Assembly: GCA_020744425.1 (NCBI GenBank)
Contig: JAGMUV010000001.1
Span: forward strand, 1,612,001 to 1,676,000
Source of the DNA: Dactylonectria macrodidyma
Lineage: Eukaryota > Ascomycota > Sordariomycetes > Hypocreales > Nectriaceae
Direction: 5' to 3'
Length of the DNA: 64,000 nt
The notes beneath the pieces were generated by a model. The model was not told the origin of the DNA. It saw only the letters and a program-made list of their open reading frames with translations, and did not search any database. Position numbers and translations under genes: made by a program. Positions 34,640 through 46,399 of the stretch are shown here, one piece after another. Position 1 is the first letter of the stretch. Each line of letters begins with the position of its first letter.

Positions 34640-36329
34640 ATGGCCCCTTCTCGCATACTGCAGCTCGTCTTCTTCTCCCTCTGCGTCTTTCACTCACAAG
34701 CAGATCTTCGACCATATCTAAAGAGTGAATGCGTCAAAATTCCCATCACGAATGGAGTAGAGACAGCCTTGGCCTCACCGGACGGATATGTGGTTGACTT
34801 TGACCATTCTCAGAGACAAGACGTCCCACAGGCGTACTATGGGTCGACCATGGTGGATTCTTCATGCTTCCCTTGTTTCGATCGGTTCCTCGGCAGTTCT
34901 TCCATTTATACTCCAACCGAGTGGGGACATCTGGCAGATGCAATTCTTGGAAGCGGTCCTGGCGATCTACAAAGTAAGGTGCATCGCTGACATGATGTTC
35001 TTTTAGTCCTCATCACTTCTTGGGTAAGTTAAGAGCTCCCAATACCACGCACCTAAACACGCCGGGGCTTCACTCTTTTGCCACTTAAACAGCATATCGG
35101 CATCTTGCATAGTTCCATACAAAAGGCTACATCTTCCTCAAGAATTCAGTCGCTAACTGGGTACGTTCAGATTTTAGCATTTGCGGCACAGGGGCTTTGC
35201 CTTCGTAAGTTCGACTGAAGCTGAGGCGAATTGGATAAACTGATACTCCTGGCTAGTCATGTTTGTGACAGGAGTTGGGTGAGTATATGCATGGGATATC
35301 GGTGGAACAATTTAATTCCTATTTGCTGGTAAATCGAGATTATGCGTTGTGTGCTGTCGTGTAGGCATGTTGGCCTATCTTCAAGTCGACAACAGTTAAC
35401 AAGCATCAGCTCTAGGACGTATACTTCGCAGCGATCCTCAACGCGATTTGCGGATAACTATCTAAAATTGCTCTTCTGATCTTTTCGCTCCGCTTATCCG
35501 CCCAACAATGGTTCATAATGGCGATCTGAGCGATACTCATCTTGGTCTCTGGATACACAGTTGGCATCTTTTTTCCTCCCATCTTCGCATGCTAACCCAT
35601 CGTCATGAATTGGAAATAAAGACAATGGACAGGGTTTTCCTCAACAGGCTTAGGCTGTATGTCGCAACTGCTGTTGTCAACGTTGCTTCTGATCTGGTAT
35701 TGTTGGTCGTCCCCATTCGGATGATTGAGAAGCTGCAGATCCCTAGGCGATAGAAAATTGGCCTGTTTGGGATCTTCTGCATTAAGTCTTTGACCGCCAT
35801 CACGCCTATTGTTCGCGTTTCAATTCCGCCATCGCTTTTGACCGAACTTGATACCACCTGGGTAGTCTCCTGGGCTAGTGTGTGGACGTGAGTACCTGGA
35901 ATCCCCTCTTATCTATGAAAAGGCTGACCATGCTCAAGTATTGTCGAAGCCAACCTAATCATCATCTGCGTTTCAACATCGACCCTCGAGAAATTCTTCA
36001 AACATATTGCTCCAAAAATTATAAGAAGATCTCGATGTGGAAGTAAAACCAAGACCAACGAACGCACTGAACATCCCGTCTTCTCAATCTCGACGCGATC
36101 GGAACAATTATTCGCAGTTTGACCTTGAACGAGGAACTGCTAATGATGCATACATTATGGGGCCAATGACAGGCTGTCAGACTCTAAAGGAGTGGGAAGT
36201 CAAGGTGAAGAAGGTGTGGGTTGGGAAGACACTGACTCGGAGAAGGGAATTATCCATATTCCACCCAAAAAAGCAATCCTTCAGCCCACGACGGTGACAA
36301 TTGAGCACACCATTGAGATTCAACGATGA
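34640..36329 (+). pseudogene. Rhodopsin-domain (PTH11-like/SAT4) integral membrane protein, decayed
   Basis: The best-preserved part runs from about 35400. In one frame, membrane-helix-like sequence (YFAAILNAICG, KIALLIFSLRL, AILILVSGYTVGIFF, IFAC then PIVMNW) is broken by four stops, including 35455-35457 and 35527-35529. The frame then shifts by one to give the family's next helices (NVASDLVLLVVPIRM), a TAG at 35751-35753 where Gln is usual (RRQKIGL), and then IVRVSIPPSLL and WVVSWASVW. A normal intron (about 35888-35940) leads to TIVEANLIIICVS. The typical tail (DSEKGII, TTVTIEHTIE) ends with TGA at 36327. The upstream frame from 34640 holds a signal-like start and a segment like the family's N-terminus (SPDGYVVDFDH), but the first helices are garbled. 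CAG-to-TAG fits the C-to-T direction of repeat-induced mutation. It cannot make a full product. Confidence 0.75.
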
Positions 36330-37720
36330 ATTGGACAAGATACCTTTACGCCGAACCAGAATAAATTTATCTTGGTTGCTGTACGAATTCAACGGTAATA
36401 TCTCCTATCTTTTACCGGAGGTTGGCGTTCAGATAGGTTCAATGAGGGGATGATAAGGCTGCGTCTAATTGCATGTTTCCTGAGTAGATTATGCAGGTGC
36501 TTCGTGCCGGTACTCACACCTTGTAGATAATATGGGCCGATGATAAGTCTACTAAGCGGTGGAATGTCCGCGCCTGACTTTGAAGGTCAAGAAATCCCCT
36601 GAGCTAGTCATCTTGGCATGTCGAATGGAAGTCCATAGCAGGTGGCGAAAATAATCCCCTGGTGCCTAGAGGATGCTAGAAAAGGCTAAAGGAGATGAGA
36701 ATGAGATTTATACAATGGTATTTGTCGTGATTGTTCGATGTCTAAACTCAATCCCCCTTTCTAGGATGGCGGCCACAAGTCGCCTGATACTGGCACCACA
36801 ATAAGGATAATCAATCGATCAAATCACAGAATCGCAGACAACTCGACGAACGTTTTAAAAAAAGGACCCATTTAGATGGAGTAAATTAAGATAAGTTTCG
36901 GTGAAGGATGCTGTTACACGGGAGTTGTCGTCACTCATCCCCGCTGCTCTCGTCCGACTCGGAGGTATTGTCCGTCCATCCCACGACGGCCTAGGCTCAT
37001 CACATACGAATGGACCGATTGACTGAGCTGAAAGCAGGTTATAAATCGTGAGATAATAATGGCCGCATTTGATATTCTAGTTCGTTGAATATAAGCGAGG
37101 TGCAAGCTTATCTGACAGCCATCGGAGGACACTTCCATTTTGGTGTTGTTACTGGACGGCATATAGCTGCGGTTGGGATAGTGGGTTGGGATAAGGAAAC
37201 TCGGTAGGCTTCACTCCGGGTGTACGAAAGCCTATAGATTCATCCCACCTGACCCCCATTACACCAAAAGACTGGCCTCGTTGCCTCCCCCGCAGTTGCT
37301 CGCTACTCTGTCGAATTGCCTCGTGACGTGAGGTTGCATCAAAACCACGCATATACTTGGTCAAGCGAGAAACTATCATTTACACTTACCCAGGGAGGCA
37401 GTTGATCATCAGCCGACTTCCGTTCTGGAACAGTTGAACGATAGTTCCTTCAATCTCAACCTCGGCGGGTACAATCTCCACGAGCAAATCTTCATCTGGT
37501 ACCGGTCTGCCGGTTGCCGTCCTGCCAACGAGATGTGAACCGTGTCGCGTCCTTAAGAAAGGGCGTTCCCAGTTCGTTTCCCATTTTTATGACGGCATAA
37601 TTGCATTATCATAAATTTGAGAGCAAGCTTGCTCACAAGAGGTATCGTCTAATCCAAGGTGTCGGTATCCAAAAACAATTGATCCACAACTCTAGCCAAC
37701 TTGGCCAAGACATTGTCGCC
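36330..37720. other. Intergenic, 1.4 kb
   Basis: Upstream of the ceramidase gene. AT-rich and stop-rich; no gene or clear element seen. Confidence 0.5.
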
Positions 37721-40142
37721 ATGGCTCCAAGCCACGCTCTAAATCATGGGCGAGTCCTGCCAAGGCGTCAGTTCCTTGGAGTCTTCTCCATCATTGTGCT
37801 CCTCTTCCTCGGTGTTGTGTACTTTGTCCCGCCCGCTGCGCCGGCAAAGTCGACGCTTCACTTTGAGAATAGCGGAACTTCAAAGATCAAGCACAGAGCC
37901 TCTGCAGCAGGCGACTTGTTTTTGCTTGGAGTTGGAAAGGCTGATATCACCGGCCCAGTGGTTAGCAACAAACCCTGTATGTATTTACTAACATAGATAT
38001 GCTAAGCCTGGCATATAGGTCGAGATAAATTTCGCTGGGTACGCCGACCTAGACCAAACAGGTACAGGACTGCGACAGCGCATCTACAGTCGCGCATTCA
38101 TTGTCGCGGATGTAGAAAACCCCGAAGATCGGTTTGTGTATCTAGTATTAGACGCCTCATCTGGAGATACTGCCATGAGGTATGGTATCTTGGATGCTCT
38201 CGCAGCACTCGGGAGCGAGTATTCGATCTATACACAGCACAACGTCGCAGTTACCGGAACACATTCCCACGCAGGACCGGGCGGTTGGTTTAACTACCTA
38301 CTCCCTCAGATAACGTCGCTGGGTTTCAGCAAAGAGACGTATCAAGCCATTGTTGACGGCGCTGTGCTCTCCATCAAGCGAGCCCACGAGAGCCTCGAGG
38401 AAGTAAGCAAACCGAATTTCTGTCAAGTTCCGCAGACTGGTCCTAATAATTATCAAGGGTTACCTCGATGTCAGCACCGCAGAGGTCACAAATGCGGCGA
38501 TAAACAGATCTCCTTGGGCGTATCAGCATAACCCTGCGTCAGAACGCGCCAAGTATAGCGCCGAAGTAGACACAACCCTAACTCTCCTCAAATTTCAGCG
38601 AGCATCGGATAGCAAGAACATTGGCGTTCTAACCTGGTTTCCCGTCCACGGCACTTCTCTCCTGGGAAACAACACGCACGTGGCGGGAGACAACAAGGGA
38701 GTTGCCGCCTGGATGTTCGAGCGCGCAATGGAGAGTGACGACTCGGCCGCTGACGGCTTCGTGGCTGGTTTCAGCCAGTCAAATGTGGGAGACACGACAC
38801 CGAATACACTCGGCGCATACTGTGATGACGGCTCAGGTGATCAGTGTAGTTATGAGAACAGTACTTGTGCAGATGGGCTGTCGCAGTCTTGCCATGGTCG
38901 CGGCCCCGAGTTCCGGAAACTGGACCTAGGTGTCTCCAGCTGCTACGAGATTGGGCGTCGCCAATATGTTGGTGCCAAGCAAGCCTACGTAAGTTACCAA
39001 CCAACTAGACTATGTGTTTCCGACCGGTCTTCCTAACTAGCAAGCAGGACTCTGCCTCAACCGCTGTCGTCGGGTCATCGGTGAAGAGCTTTCACTTCTA
39101 CCATAACATGAGCTTTTGGGAGTTCAAGCTACCAGACGGCAGCACAGGAAAAACCTGCCCTGCTGCTCTTGGATACTCCTTCGCCGCTGGCACGTCTGAC
39201 TGGCCTGGGTTCTTTGACTTTACTCAAGGCGATTCCGACGACCCAGACGCGAATCCCGTTTGGTCGGCTGTGTCGGGTTTGCTCCGAACACCCACGGCCG
39301 AACAAAAGACATGTCAAGGATCGAAGCCCATCCTCCTTGATGTCGGAGAGATCACGAAGCCATATGCTTGGACGCCGAATATCGTCGACATCCAGGTGCT
39401 CCGTGCGGGTCAACTCGTTCTCATCATCAGCCCCAGTGAAGCAACGACCATGAGTGGACGCAGGTGGAGAAACGCGGTTGCTGAGGAAGCGTCTACTTTC
39501 CTCGATGACGACCCCATTGTGGTTCTAGGCGGACCAGCCAACACGTACGCACACTACGTTACCACTCCAGAAGAGTACGCGGTGCAGCGGTACGAGGGCG
39601 CCTCAACGTTGTACGGTCCACATGAACTGGCCGCCTACATCAACCTCACAGTGTCCAACCTGGGCTATCTTGCACCAGGCTCAAACAAGTTGCCCAGCCA
39701 GGGAACCCTGCCCCCCGACAATCGTCAAGATTCCCTCTCCTTCATCACCGGGGTTGTGTATGACAGTGCGCCGATCGGGTCCTCGTTCGGCAAGGTAGTG
39801 ACACAACCCAGCTCGGCATATAGCCTGGGGAACGTCGTTAAGGTGACATTCCAGGGAGCAAACCCCCGCAACAACCTTCGGTTAGAAGGCACTTTTGCGG
39901 CCGTCGAGCAAAAGGTCAATGGGGTTTGGACGCAGGTGCGCGACGACGCAGACTGGTTTCTGGTCTATTCGTGGCGTCGCACCAACTGGCTGCTTGGCTA
40001 CAGCGAGGTAGACATCACCTGGGAGACGAGCGGCAATGCGGCGAAGGGCACGTTCAGAGTGAAGTACTATGGAGATTCGAAGAACGCTTTCGGAACCATC
40101 TCTGCGTTTACAGGAACGAGTCAGGAGTTTACGTTGAGTTGA
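37721..40142 (+). CDS. Neutral ceramidase
   Basis: Hydrolyses ceramide to sphingosine and fatty acid. Four exons (37721-37960, 38019-38402, 38458-38988, 39048-40142; introns 58, 55 and 59 bp) give 749 residues. Intron 1 needs the weaker donor GTTAGC, since it alone joins GPV to VEINFAGYA in frame. A signal-anchor or signal peptide spans about 15-37. Zinc-site histidines are visible in THSHAGPGG (161-169) and WFPVHGTS (His272), followed by GDNKG (286-290). The family's amidase hexapeptide (GDVSPN in the human enzyme, Ser the nucleophile) reads GDTTPN at 319-324, so Thr322 replaces Ser; the partner Asp320 and Cys330 are kept. The C-terminal beta-sandwich domain is complete (VYDSAPIGSSFG, FLVYSW). 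Acts at the cell surface or in the secretory path. Whether the Thr form is active is open. Confidence 0.93.
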
Positions 40143-41078
40143 AAGGGGTTTGCTTGGTTGTTTACGTAGGGGGTTGCTTTTCGCCGAGATCGACGGGGCG
40201 ATGAATCATGGATGAGAAGATCTGCTTCCAGGGGACTTCCAGGGGACTACAGAGGAGCATTCTCTTTCCACTTTATTATTAGGCGCTTGTGGAGCGCGCT
40301 CAGAGGGAATTAGCGGGGCAGGTTACAGGCAGCAGTCCAGAAGGGTTTTAGCACTGTTGCTAGCAGCTACAGAAGGGGCAGGATAGCGGAACTAGGCCTC
40401 GCCTCGCTGTTGCAACGGGGCAGATCTTCCGCCCCTTGAACTGGCAAGCGGCCGAGGTCCTAACGTTAAGCCCTACCCAGGCTTGCTAGGGGATGAGCGA
40501 GGGAGACGCTACGGGGGATTTTGGTGGAAATTCGCTCCTTTAATTGGCCTGGACCTTATTGTCCTGCTCTGCTCAGGGCCACTGTACTGGACTAGGGCAT
40601 GGCTGGACGTTTCTTGCAGAAACTTGGGTGGAGATATAATTTTAGCTTCTTTCAACCCTTCATCCTGGAGGGCCCACAGGTTATGTACGGTCACGACAGG
40701 CTCGAAAAAGGACTCGTTTCATTACAATGGAGCCCATGCAGGCAGTGAGGTTGGATTGTTCATATTTTCGCTTCTAACCGAGTGCCGTCATTGGTTCTAC
40801 ACACTGTCTCGGGCCGTGCATTGCCGGCGGGGAGCCCTGTTGGCTGTATGCCGTATGCAGTATGCAGTATGCAGCACTGCACGATGCCTTTTTGCAATCA
40901 CCACCGCATCTTCGACGCGTGATTCAGCCTTCTCATCAAAACCTCGCCGCCGAGAGATGCTGAGTTGTGGCGGCGACTGCATACAGCTCGATCTCGCTTG
41001 ACTTGACCGCTCCCTCACGTCCCCAAGACACGCACATGGATGGCCTTGATCAAATCGTCCCGACTTTGACGCCTCCTC
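40143..41078. other. Intergenic, 936 bp, between convergent genes
   Basis: Holds a heptamer repeat (40846-40873). A 172-codon open frame at 40483-41001 shows no family resemblance and lacks coding character, so it is not called. Confidence 0.5.
40846..40873 (+). repeat. GTATGCA heptamer tandem repeat
   Basis: One GTATGCC followed by three GTATGCA units in tandem. A simple-sequence repeat with no assigned role. Confidence 0.85.
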
Positions 41079-43087
41079 TTAGGCCCAGGCAGCTTTGATC
41101 ATATCGGCCGCCTTCTCGCCAATGGCGTAGGCCGGCATCTGCGTGTGGCCGCTGTTCAGCAGGGGCATGATACTGCAGTCGGCAACACGCAGGCCCTTGA
41201 TGCCCTTGACGTGCAGGTGCTCATCGACAACCGCGTTGGCGTCGGACGACTTGCCCATGGCACAAGTACCGGCGGCATGGTAGCACGTCGTCGCCTGGTC
41301 CTTGACGTAGGGGACCCAGTCCTCGCGAGTCTTGAACCCGGTGTGCGTGCCTCCGGCTGGCCAGGCTCCCTTGACGATGTCCTTGGTTCCGGCGCCCTCC
41401 ATGACGATCTCGTTGCCGAATCTGCACGCTTCCGCGAGAACCTCGACGTCTAGGGGATCCGCCAGGTAGTTGCAGTCGACGACGGGCACGGCAGTAGCAT
41501 CTGCGCTTCGCAGCGTCACGGTGCCACGCGACTTGGGCGCGAACAGCTCGGCGATGATAGAAAAGGCATGCTTGCCATCGACGGGGTGCTTGTCGAACTG
41601 CTTCGGCCCGCCGTAGCACTCAGTCGTGAAGAACTCGACATTGGGCTGCGAGGGCGTCAGGCCCATGGGGTCTCGGCCCTCCCTCCGCGGCGCCGATTTC
41701 CACAGCTCCGAGTCGGCGAGACGCTCATCCAGGCGTGCAAAAGCGAAGATGCCAAAGGGAAACTTGGACAGGAACCCTTCCTTCTGCTCTTTCCAGAGGG
41801 CGTACGACTTGGCCAGCGCGTCGCCGTGGTAGACTTGGTGGTCTAGCGTCACGCCCTCCTTTTCAGTTTCATAGAACATGAAGACGATCAGGTGATCCTG
41901 CAGATTCTTGCCCACTCCGGGGAGATCGATGAGAGTGGAGATGCCGTGCTTGGCCAGCTCGTCTTTGGCTCCAATGCCGCTTCGGTTTAGGATGTTGGGG
42001 CTGCAGTACGCTCCGCCAGAGATGATGACCTCCTTCTTGGCCTTCAACTCGACAACAGTGCCATCTGCTCTGACAGCCTTGACTCCTGTGACGGCGAGCT
42101 CGCCCTTGTCGTTCTTCTCGACAGTCACTTTGTCTACATGAGTCTCGACCATCAGATGGAGATTGTCCCTTGGCGGTGCCTTTGTGATAAAGTCGGCCCC
42201 GGTCGTGCGGAAGCCCTTGTAGACGGTTCTCACCGCGTGTCCGCACCCGTGCGGGTTGTTTCCGTGAGAGAACATGTCCGGGTCCAGAGGAAGACCCTTA
42301 GACACCATCGAGTCTCTAACGAGATTCGAGATGGGGGCCAGGTCGTGCGGCTCTGTGTGGAGATGACCACTCTGGCCGTGGAACTCCTTGGACTCCTCGA
42401 ACCACGGCTTGCCATGGAATGTCTCGGCCTAGCATGGCGGGGTCAGTCGCGAACGAAAAAGCAAAAAGAAAGAAGAAGAAAAAGAAAAAGAAAATAGATG
42501 TGCCACCGTGTTGGTAATACTGGGGACTAGTATCCAGACACTTGGGAATGCTAGGGCTTAAACGTACCTTGTTCATGTAACCAAATACTTCATTGCCGCT
42601 CCAGCCAGGGAGACCCCAATCGTCATAGTCCTGCTTCATGCCACGAACACACAGTGTGCCGTTGCACCCGGAGCAACCGCCAAGAAACTTGCCACGACTC
42701 AGCTTCACCTGACGATCGTTGGCGGAGGTGTTCTTCTCAGAGACGACGTTCCAGTCCGTCTCCTTGTCGAAGTTCTGGGACCAGCTTAGAGGGGAGAAGT
42801 CAGCGGTGAAGTGGCAACGGGTGGACCGTCACATACCCTCCAACCATGTGTACCGTCTCTAGGTTCTCATTGTGCTGGCCGGCCTCAATCACGAGCACCG
42901 TAGTGTTAGGATCCTCGGCAAGCCGTGCGGCCACGACGCAACCAGAGGTGCCGCCTCTGTCGGGGAGGGATTGTTAGTAATGGCACGGAACCGTTTTTTC
43001 TCTTGTCGATCGCATCTCGGCATAAGGGCAGCCAGCACGCAACACTTACCCACACACAATAAAGTCATAGGAATCAAGGGTAGCCAT
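41079..43087 (-). CDS. GMC-family FAD oxidoreductase
   Basis: Four exons, 43087-43050, 42956-42837, 42784-42568 and 42428-41079 (introns 93, 52, 139 bp; the last with a long CT tract), give 574 residues. The N-terminus enters straight into the ADP-binding fold (DFIVCGGGTSGCVVAARLA) with no signal peptide, so the enzyme is probably cytosolic or peroxisome-associated rather than secreted. The GMC signature region GKFLGGCSGCNGTLCVRG follows, and the catalytic pair is His509 (CYHAAGTCAMG) and His553 (NSGHTQMPAYA). The family includes choline, alcohol, aryl-alcohol and glucose oxidases/dehydrogenases; the substrate cannot be told here. It is in tail-to-tail orientation with the ceramidase gene. 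Long false frames lie on the other strand because of GC-rich third positions. Confidence 0.92.
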
Positions 43088-44800
43088 GGTACAGTACAGT
43101 ATTCTTTGCGAATAACAAGGGGTAAATTGCAGTAAGATGGGTTTTAATAGTGGTCAATTGTCGGAATAAATGCTCCAATGCAACTCGGCCGCGTGCCGCA
43201 CATGTCTTATATGGTCGGCGATCTGGGCACCAAACAGCGCTCCTCGATGAGCCTCCCGGCATGGCTAGCCCAGGACAACACATCAAGCCACTTTTAGATT
43301 GGGATCTCCAAACATGTCCAATATGCTGTAACCGTAACGATACTGTTACACCTGTAACGGCTGCCAATCGGTCATGAGGAGACACGAGGCTCTGCAGGGA
43401 CCTGTGAAGAGCCAGAGGGCAACGATATGCATCGCCCAGGCCAACGCGCTGTCCAGGCTGAGGGACGACCCAATCGGATGGCCAGCCGCCCGTACCAGCA
43501 AGTGGTTTTCTTCTCCATCAACGTTGCAAGAGGAGCCGCGGAGGGCGTGCTGATGCGTCTGAGTCGGGAACGGCGACCAACAGCCATATCCAGCGACAGG
43601 GACCAGGGGCCTTAAGATGGATCCTTCTTGGCATCAACTCCTTGCCTTCAGTACTACGTACGTAGTATTGGAGGCTGTACATAAGTTAGCACATAATCAC
43701 TACGTACGGACGTACCGCGCTCCGGTATCTATGCATGCTCCGTGCCCTGAGCATTGAGCCAGGATATCCGAGGTACGTAAAATCCTTTTGCGCGCATACG
43801 TCGGCTATTATGAGGCGGCCGGTGAAGCAGGCTAGATATGCACCGATGCGCGGACAATTCTTTAGCTTGACGCTACGTCAACTACTTGACCAACGTCCCG
43901 CGATGTGACACTTGCCACTCATCAATGATCAACGCTGGGCTAATAGCCGGCGCGTCACGCTAAATAGGCGTCTTTCATGTCAAGTTGCGTCCTCATTCGG
44001 AAATTCCCAAGTGTTGTGTTGTAACGGTCCCTGAATCTTTAGGCGCCCTGCATCTTGATACTCAGTTTTGAGTCGAGGTCAACCCCTCTACCCTACCTAA
44101 ACGTACTTGTTTCAAAAGACCAAACGCAAAAGTAATCGAATCGGCTCGGGAGACCACCGGGATGCCGCTCCCGCCGCACCAACCGCCCTCAAGATGCGGC
44201 CAGATGCCGAGATCCCCCCAGTTCCACAACCCCAGGATCAGTCCACAAAGCAATTATCCGCAACACCAAAACCAGCTGCAAGGCCCTGACAAGGCCCGTG
44301 CAAATCGTCAACCCCCCTGGCTACTTGCAGCTTACCCCAGTTGCCCAGCCCCATGCCGAAGCCGTTATGGATCTTCGCAATGACCTGACTCGCTACCCCC
44401 TGTCTGTTAGTCAACGTATCAACCCTCATGGTCGCTCATCGACATCACATCCTTGCCATAGCATGAACATGTTCCAGAATCTACAGAGTATGGCGCACAT
44501 TGCTCAGGGGAGGATGCAACGCTATGTTACTAGACAAATAGACGGCTGAATTTGCCTCAATTTGTCGTCGTTGTCCTGCTCGCCTTCTAGTTCTGACCCA
44601 CCGCATCGCTTCGCACTAAGTACACCAAACTTGTGAATCTCTCCAATGGTCTCTGGTAGACTCACCTGACTGTTGCGCCTCTTCTGTCCTTGGCAACCCA
44701 TCAAGGCACTTAAACACCTTCGTCTTTCCCCTTCCGCAGCATCCCTGGTAGCACTGGATCTTTCCTGCATACACCAGGCCCTTGGTCGAACCGAGTCATC
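43088..44800. other. Divergent intergenic region, 1.7 kb
   Basis: Promoter space for the GMC gene (-) and rhodopsin-domain gene (+). Near 43660-43720 are several ACGTACG-like palindromic stretches. A possible small broken ORF (44162-44549) is listed separately. Nothing else is seen. Confidence 0.45.
44162..44549 (+). other. Candidate small ORF split at a C homopolymer (unknown)
   Basis: An ATG at 44162 opens a Pro/Gln-rich frame. At the run of six C bases near 44310-44320 a second frame takes over and continues to TGA at 44547 with a more protein-like sequence (GYLQLTPVAQPH, AEAVMDLRNDLTRYPLSV). A one-base slip in the C run, or a short intron, would join them into about 128 residues. No family is recognised. 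It may be a leader of the downstream gene, a young pseudogene, or chance. Confidence 0.2.
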
Positions 44801-46399
44801 ATGGCTACGCCTTTTCAGACAGAAGCCTGGACCGAATATGGCATTGGAGCGTTGGTGTTGATGCTACGGTACTTTGCCCGATGGAAAACGGTTGGCATCA
44901 AGAATTGGCAAGGCGACGACTACTTCGCTCTACTATCCCTTGTGTTTTGGACGGTATGTCACCCTTCCCTCCGAACTAAGCCCATAGACGTCTCTAACTA
45001 ATTACTTTTATCATGCAGGCTGAGTTGGTCATGTTAGAGCTCATCGGTACGTGATGCCACAATGGTTCACGCTGCCAACACCAGCTTTTCCACTAGTCCC
45101 TGCGACTTGTTGGTCGCGTGTCTTAGACGGTGTCGCTAACACTCCTCGCAGGCCAAAACGGGACCAACATTGGCATCACGAACGAGATCGGCGCTACACT
45201 CACGGACAAAGAGATCGCCAAGATGGAGTTCGGTTCGAAATGCCTTCTCGCCGGCTGGAACTTTTACGTGACCCTCATCTGGTGTCTCAAAGGAACCATG
45301 CTCTGCTTTTACGACCGCATGACGTACGCCCCCTGATACGCCCAACGCCGACATGACAGACGAACTAACAATACGATCAGTCTTGGTCTCAAATATCAAA
45401 AGACTGTCAGATACACACAGATTGCATGTGTCCTGGCCTATATCGGCGTCATTGCCGTCATCTGGGGGCACTGCACTCCTGTTCATAAGAACTGGCAAGT
45501 TAGGCCGTACCCTGGCGGTAAGTATCCCATGAACTAGACAAAACTTAGTTTACTAATTTGAGATAGATCAGTGCACCTTGGCAGTGGCTAACTACCTCAC
45601 CCTTGTCGTTCTCAACCTATGGTAAGTCTATAAACTACATATCGATGCTTGCCCAAGTATCTATCATCTGTGTGGTGATGAATTCTAACATCTCATTAGT
45701 ACCGATTTCGTCATTGTCTGCATTCCAGTGCCTTTACTCTGGAAAGTAAAGCTCACCCTGAAGAGGAAGCTGATAATTGGTGTCCTCTTATGTTCCGGCG
45801 TCTTCATCATGATCGCCACGTTACTACGTTGCATACTATCGCTAAAAGACATCTCGGGCATCAACACCAGCACGATCTGGGCTATTCGAGAAACAGTAAG
45901 TACCATCAGTTGACCCATAAACCCTTACCCTCTTGTGCCTTTAGCTGCCTGTTTTGGTCCCTCCTTCGTCACTGCCCTGTTGCTAACCTGTCACTAGTTT
46001 GTAGGCATCATCGCAGTCAACGCCGCCGCCATCAAGCCCCTATTCTCAGCATCCCGCTGGATCGGATCCAGCAAAGGAAGCAGCGGCAACTACAAGTCGA
46101 GCGGCTACGGGAGCAACAAGTACGGACTCCCATTGGGCACAATTGGTGGCACAGGGGCTGGCCCCAGCGCAGCTTCTTCGAACCGCCATCGCAAGATGAT
46201 GACGGATCTGGGAGACAACTCCAGCGAGGAGCATATTGTACAAAAGGCTGACTATTCCAAGAAGCCTGCTGATTTCAATGCATACCAGAATGACATCCGA
46301 GCTGGGAGCACGAATAGTGACCGCAGCGGTCACCAAAACGGCATCATGGTCACAAGAGAGTATGAAGTTAGTCCAGCAAAGTCAACACTGGATGTGTAA
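44801..46399 (+). CDS. Rhodopsin-domain (PTH11-like) seven-helix membrane protein
   Basis: Seven exons (44801-44953, 45019-45046, 45152-45323, 45381-45517, 45567-45621, 45700-45895, 45998-46399; introns 65, 105, 57, 49, 78, 102 bp) give 380 residues. Seven membrane helices are visible, for example GIGALVLMLRYFARW, IACVLAYIGVIAVIW, CTDFVIVCIPVPLLW and GVFIMIATLLRCIL. Family marks are NWQGDDYFALL after helix 1 and the DFVIVCIPVPLLWK to LKRKLIIG transition. The tail of about 110 residues is Gly/Ser-rich and hydrophilic, ending in VSPAKSTLDV. Fungal rhodopsin-domain proteins sit in the plasma membrane and some (PTH11) sense hosts or surfaces; ligand and signalling partner are unknown. A decayed relative lies 8.5 kb upstream. 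The 28-base exon 2 is supported by frame and splice sites only. Confidence 0.9.

Noticed and set aside
40260..40500. Possible transposon fragment with repeated CTAGCAGC/GGGGCAGG strings
   Set aside because: No terminal repeats, target duplication or transposase-like sequence could be found.
40483..41001. 172-codon frame between ceramidase and GMC oxidase
   Set aside because: It lies in 3' flanks of two convergent genes, has no family match by eye and includes a simple repeat.
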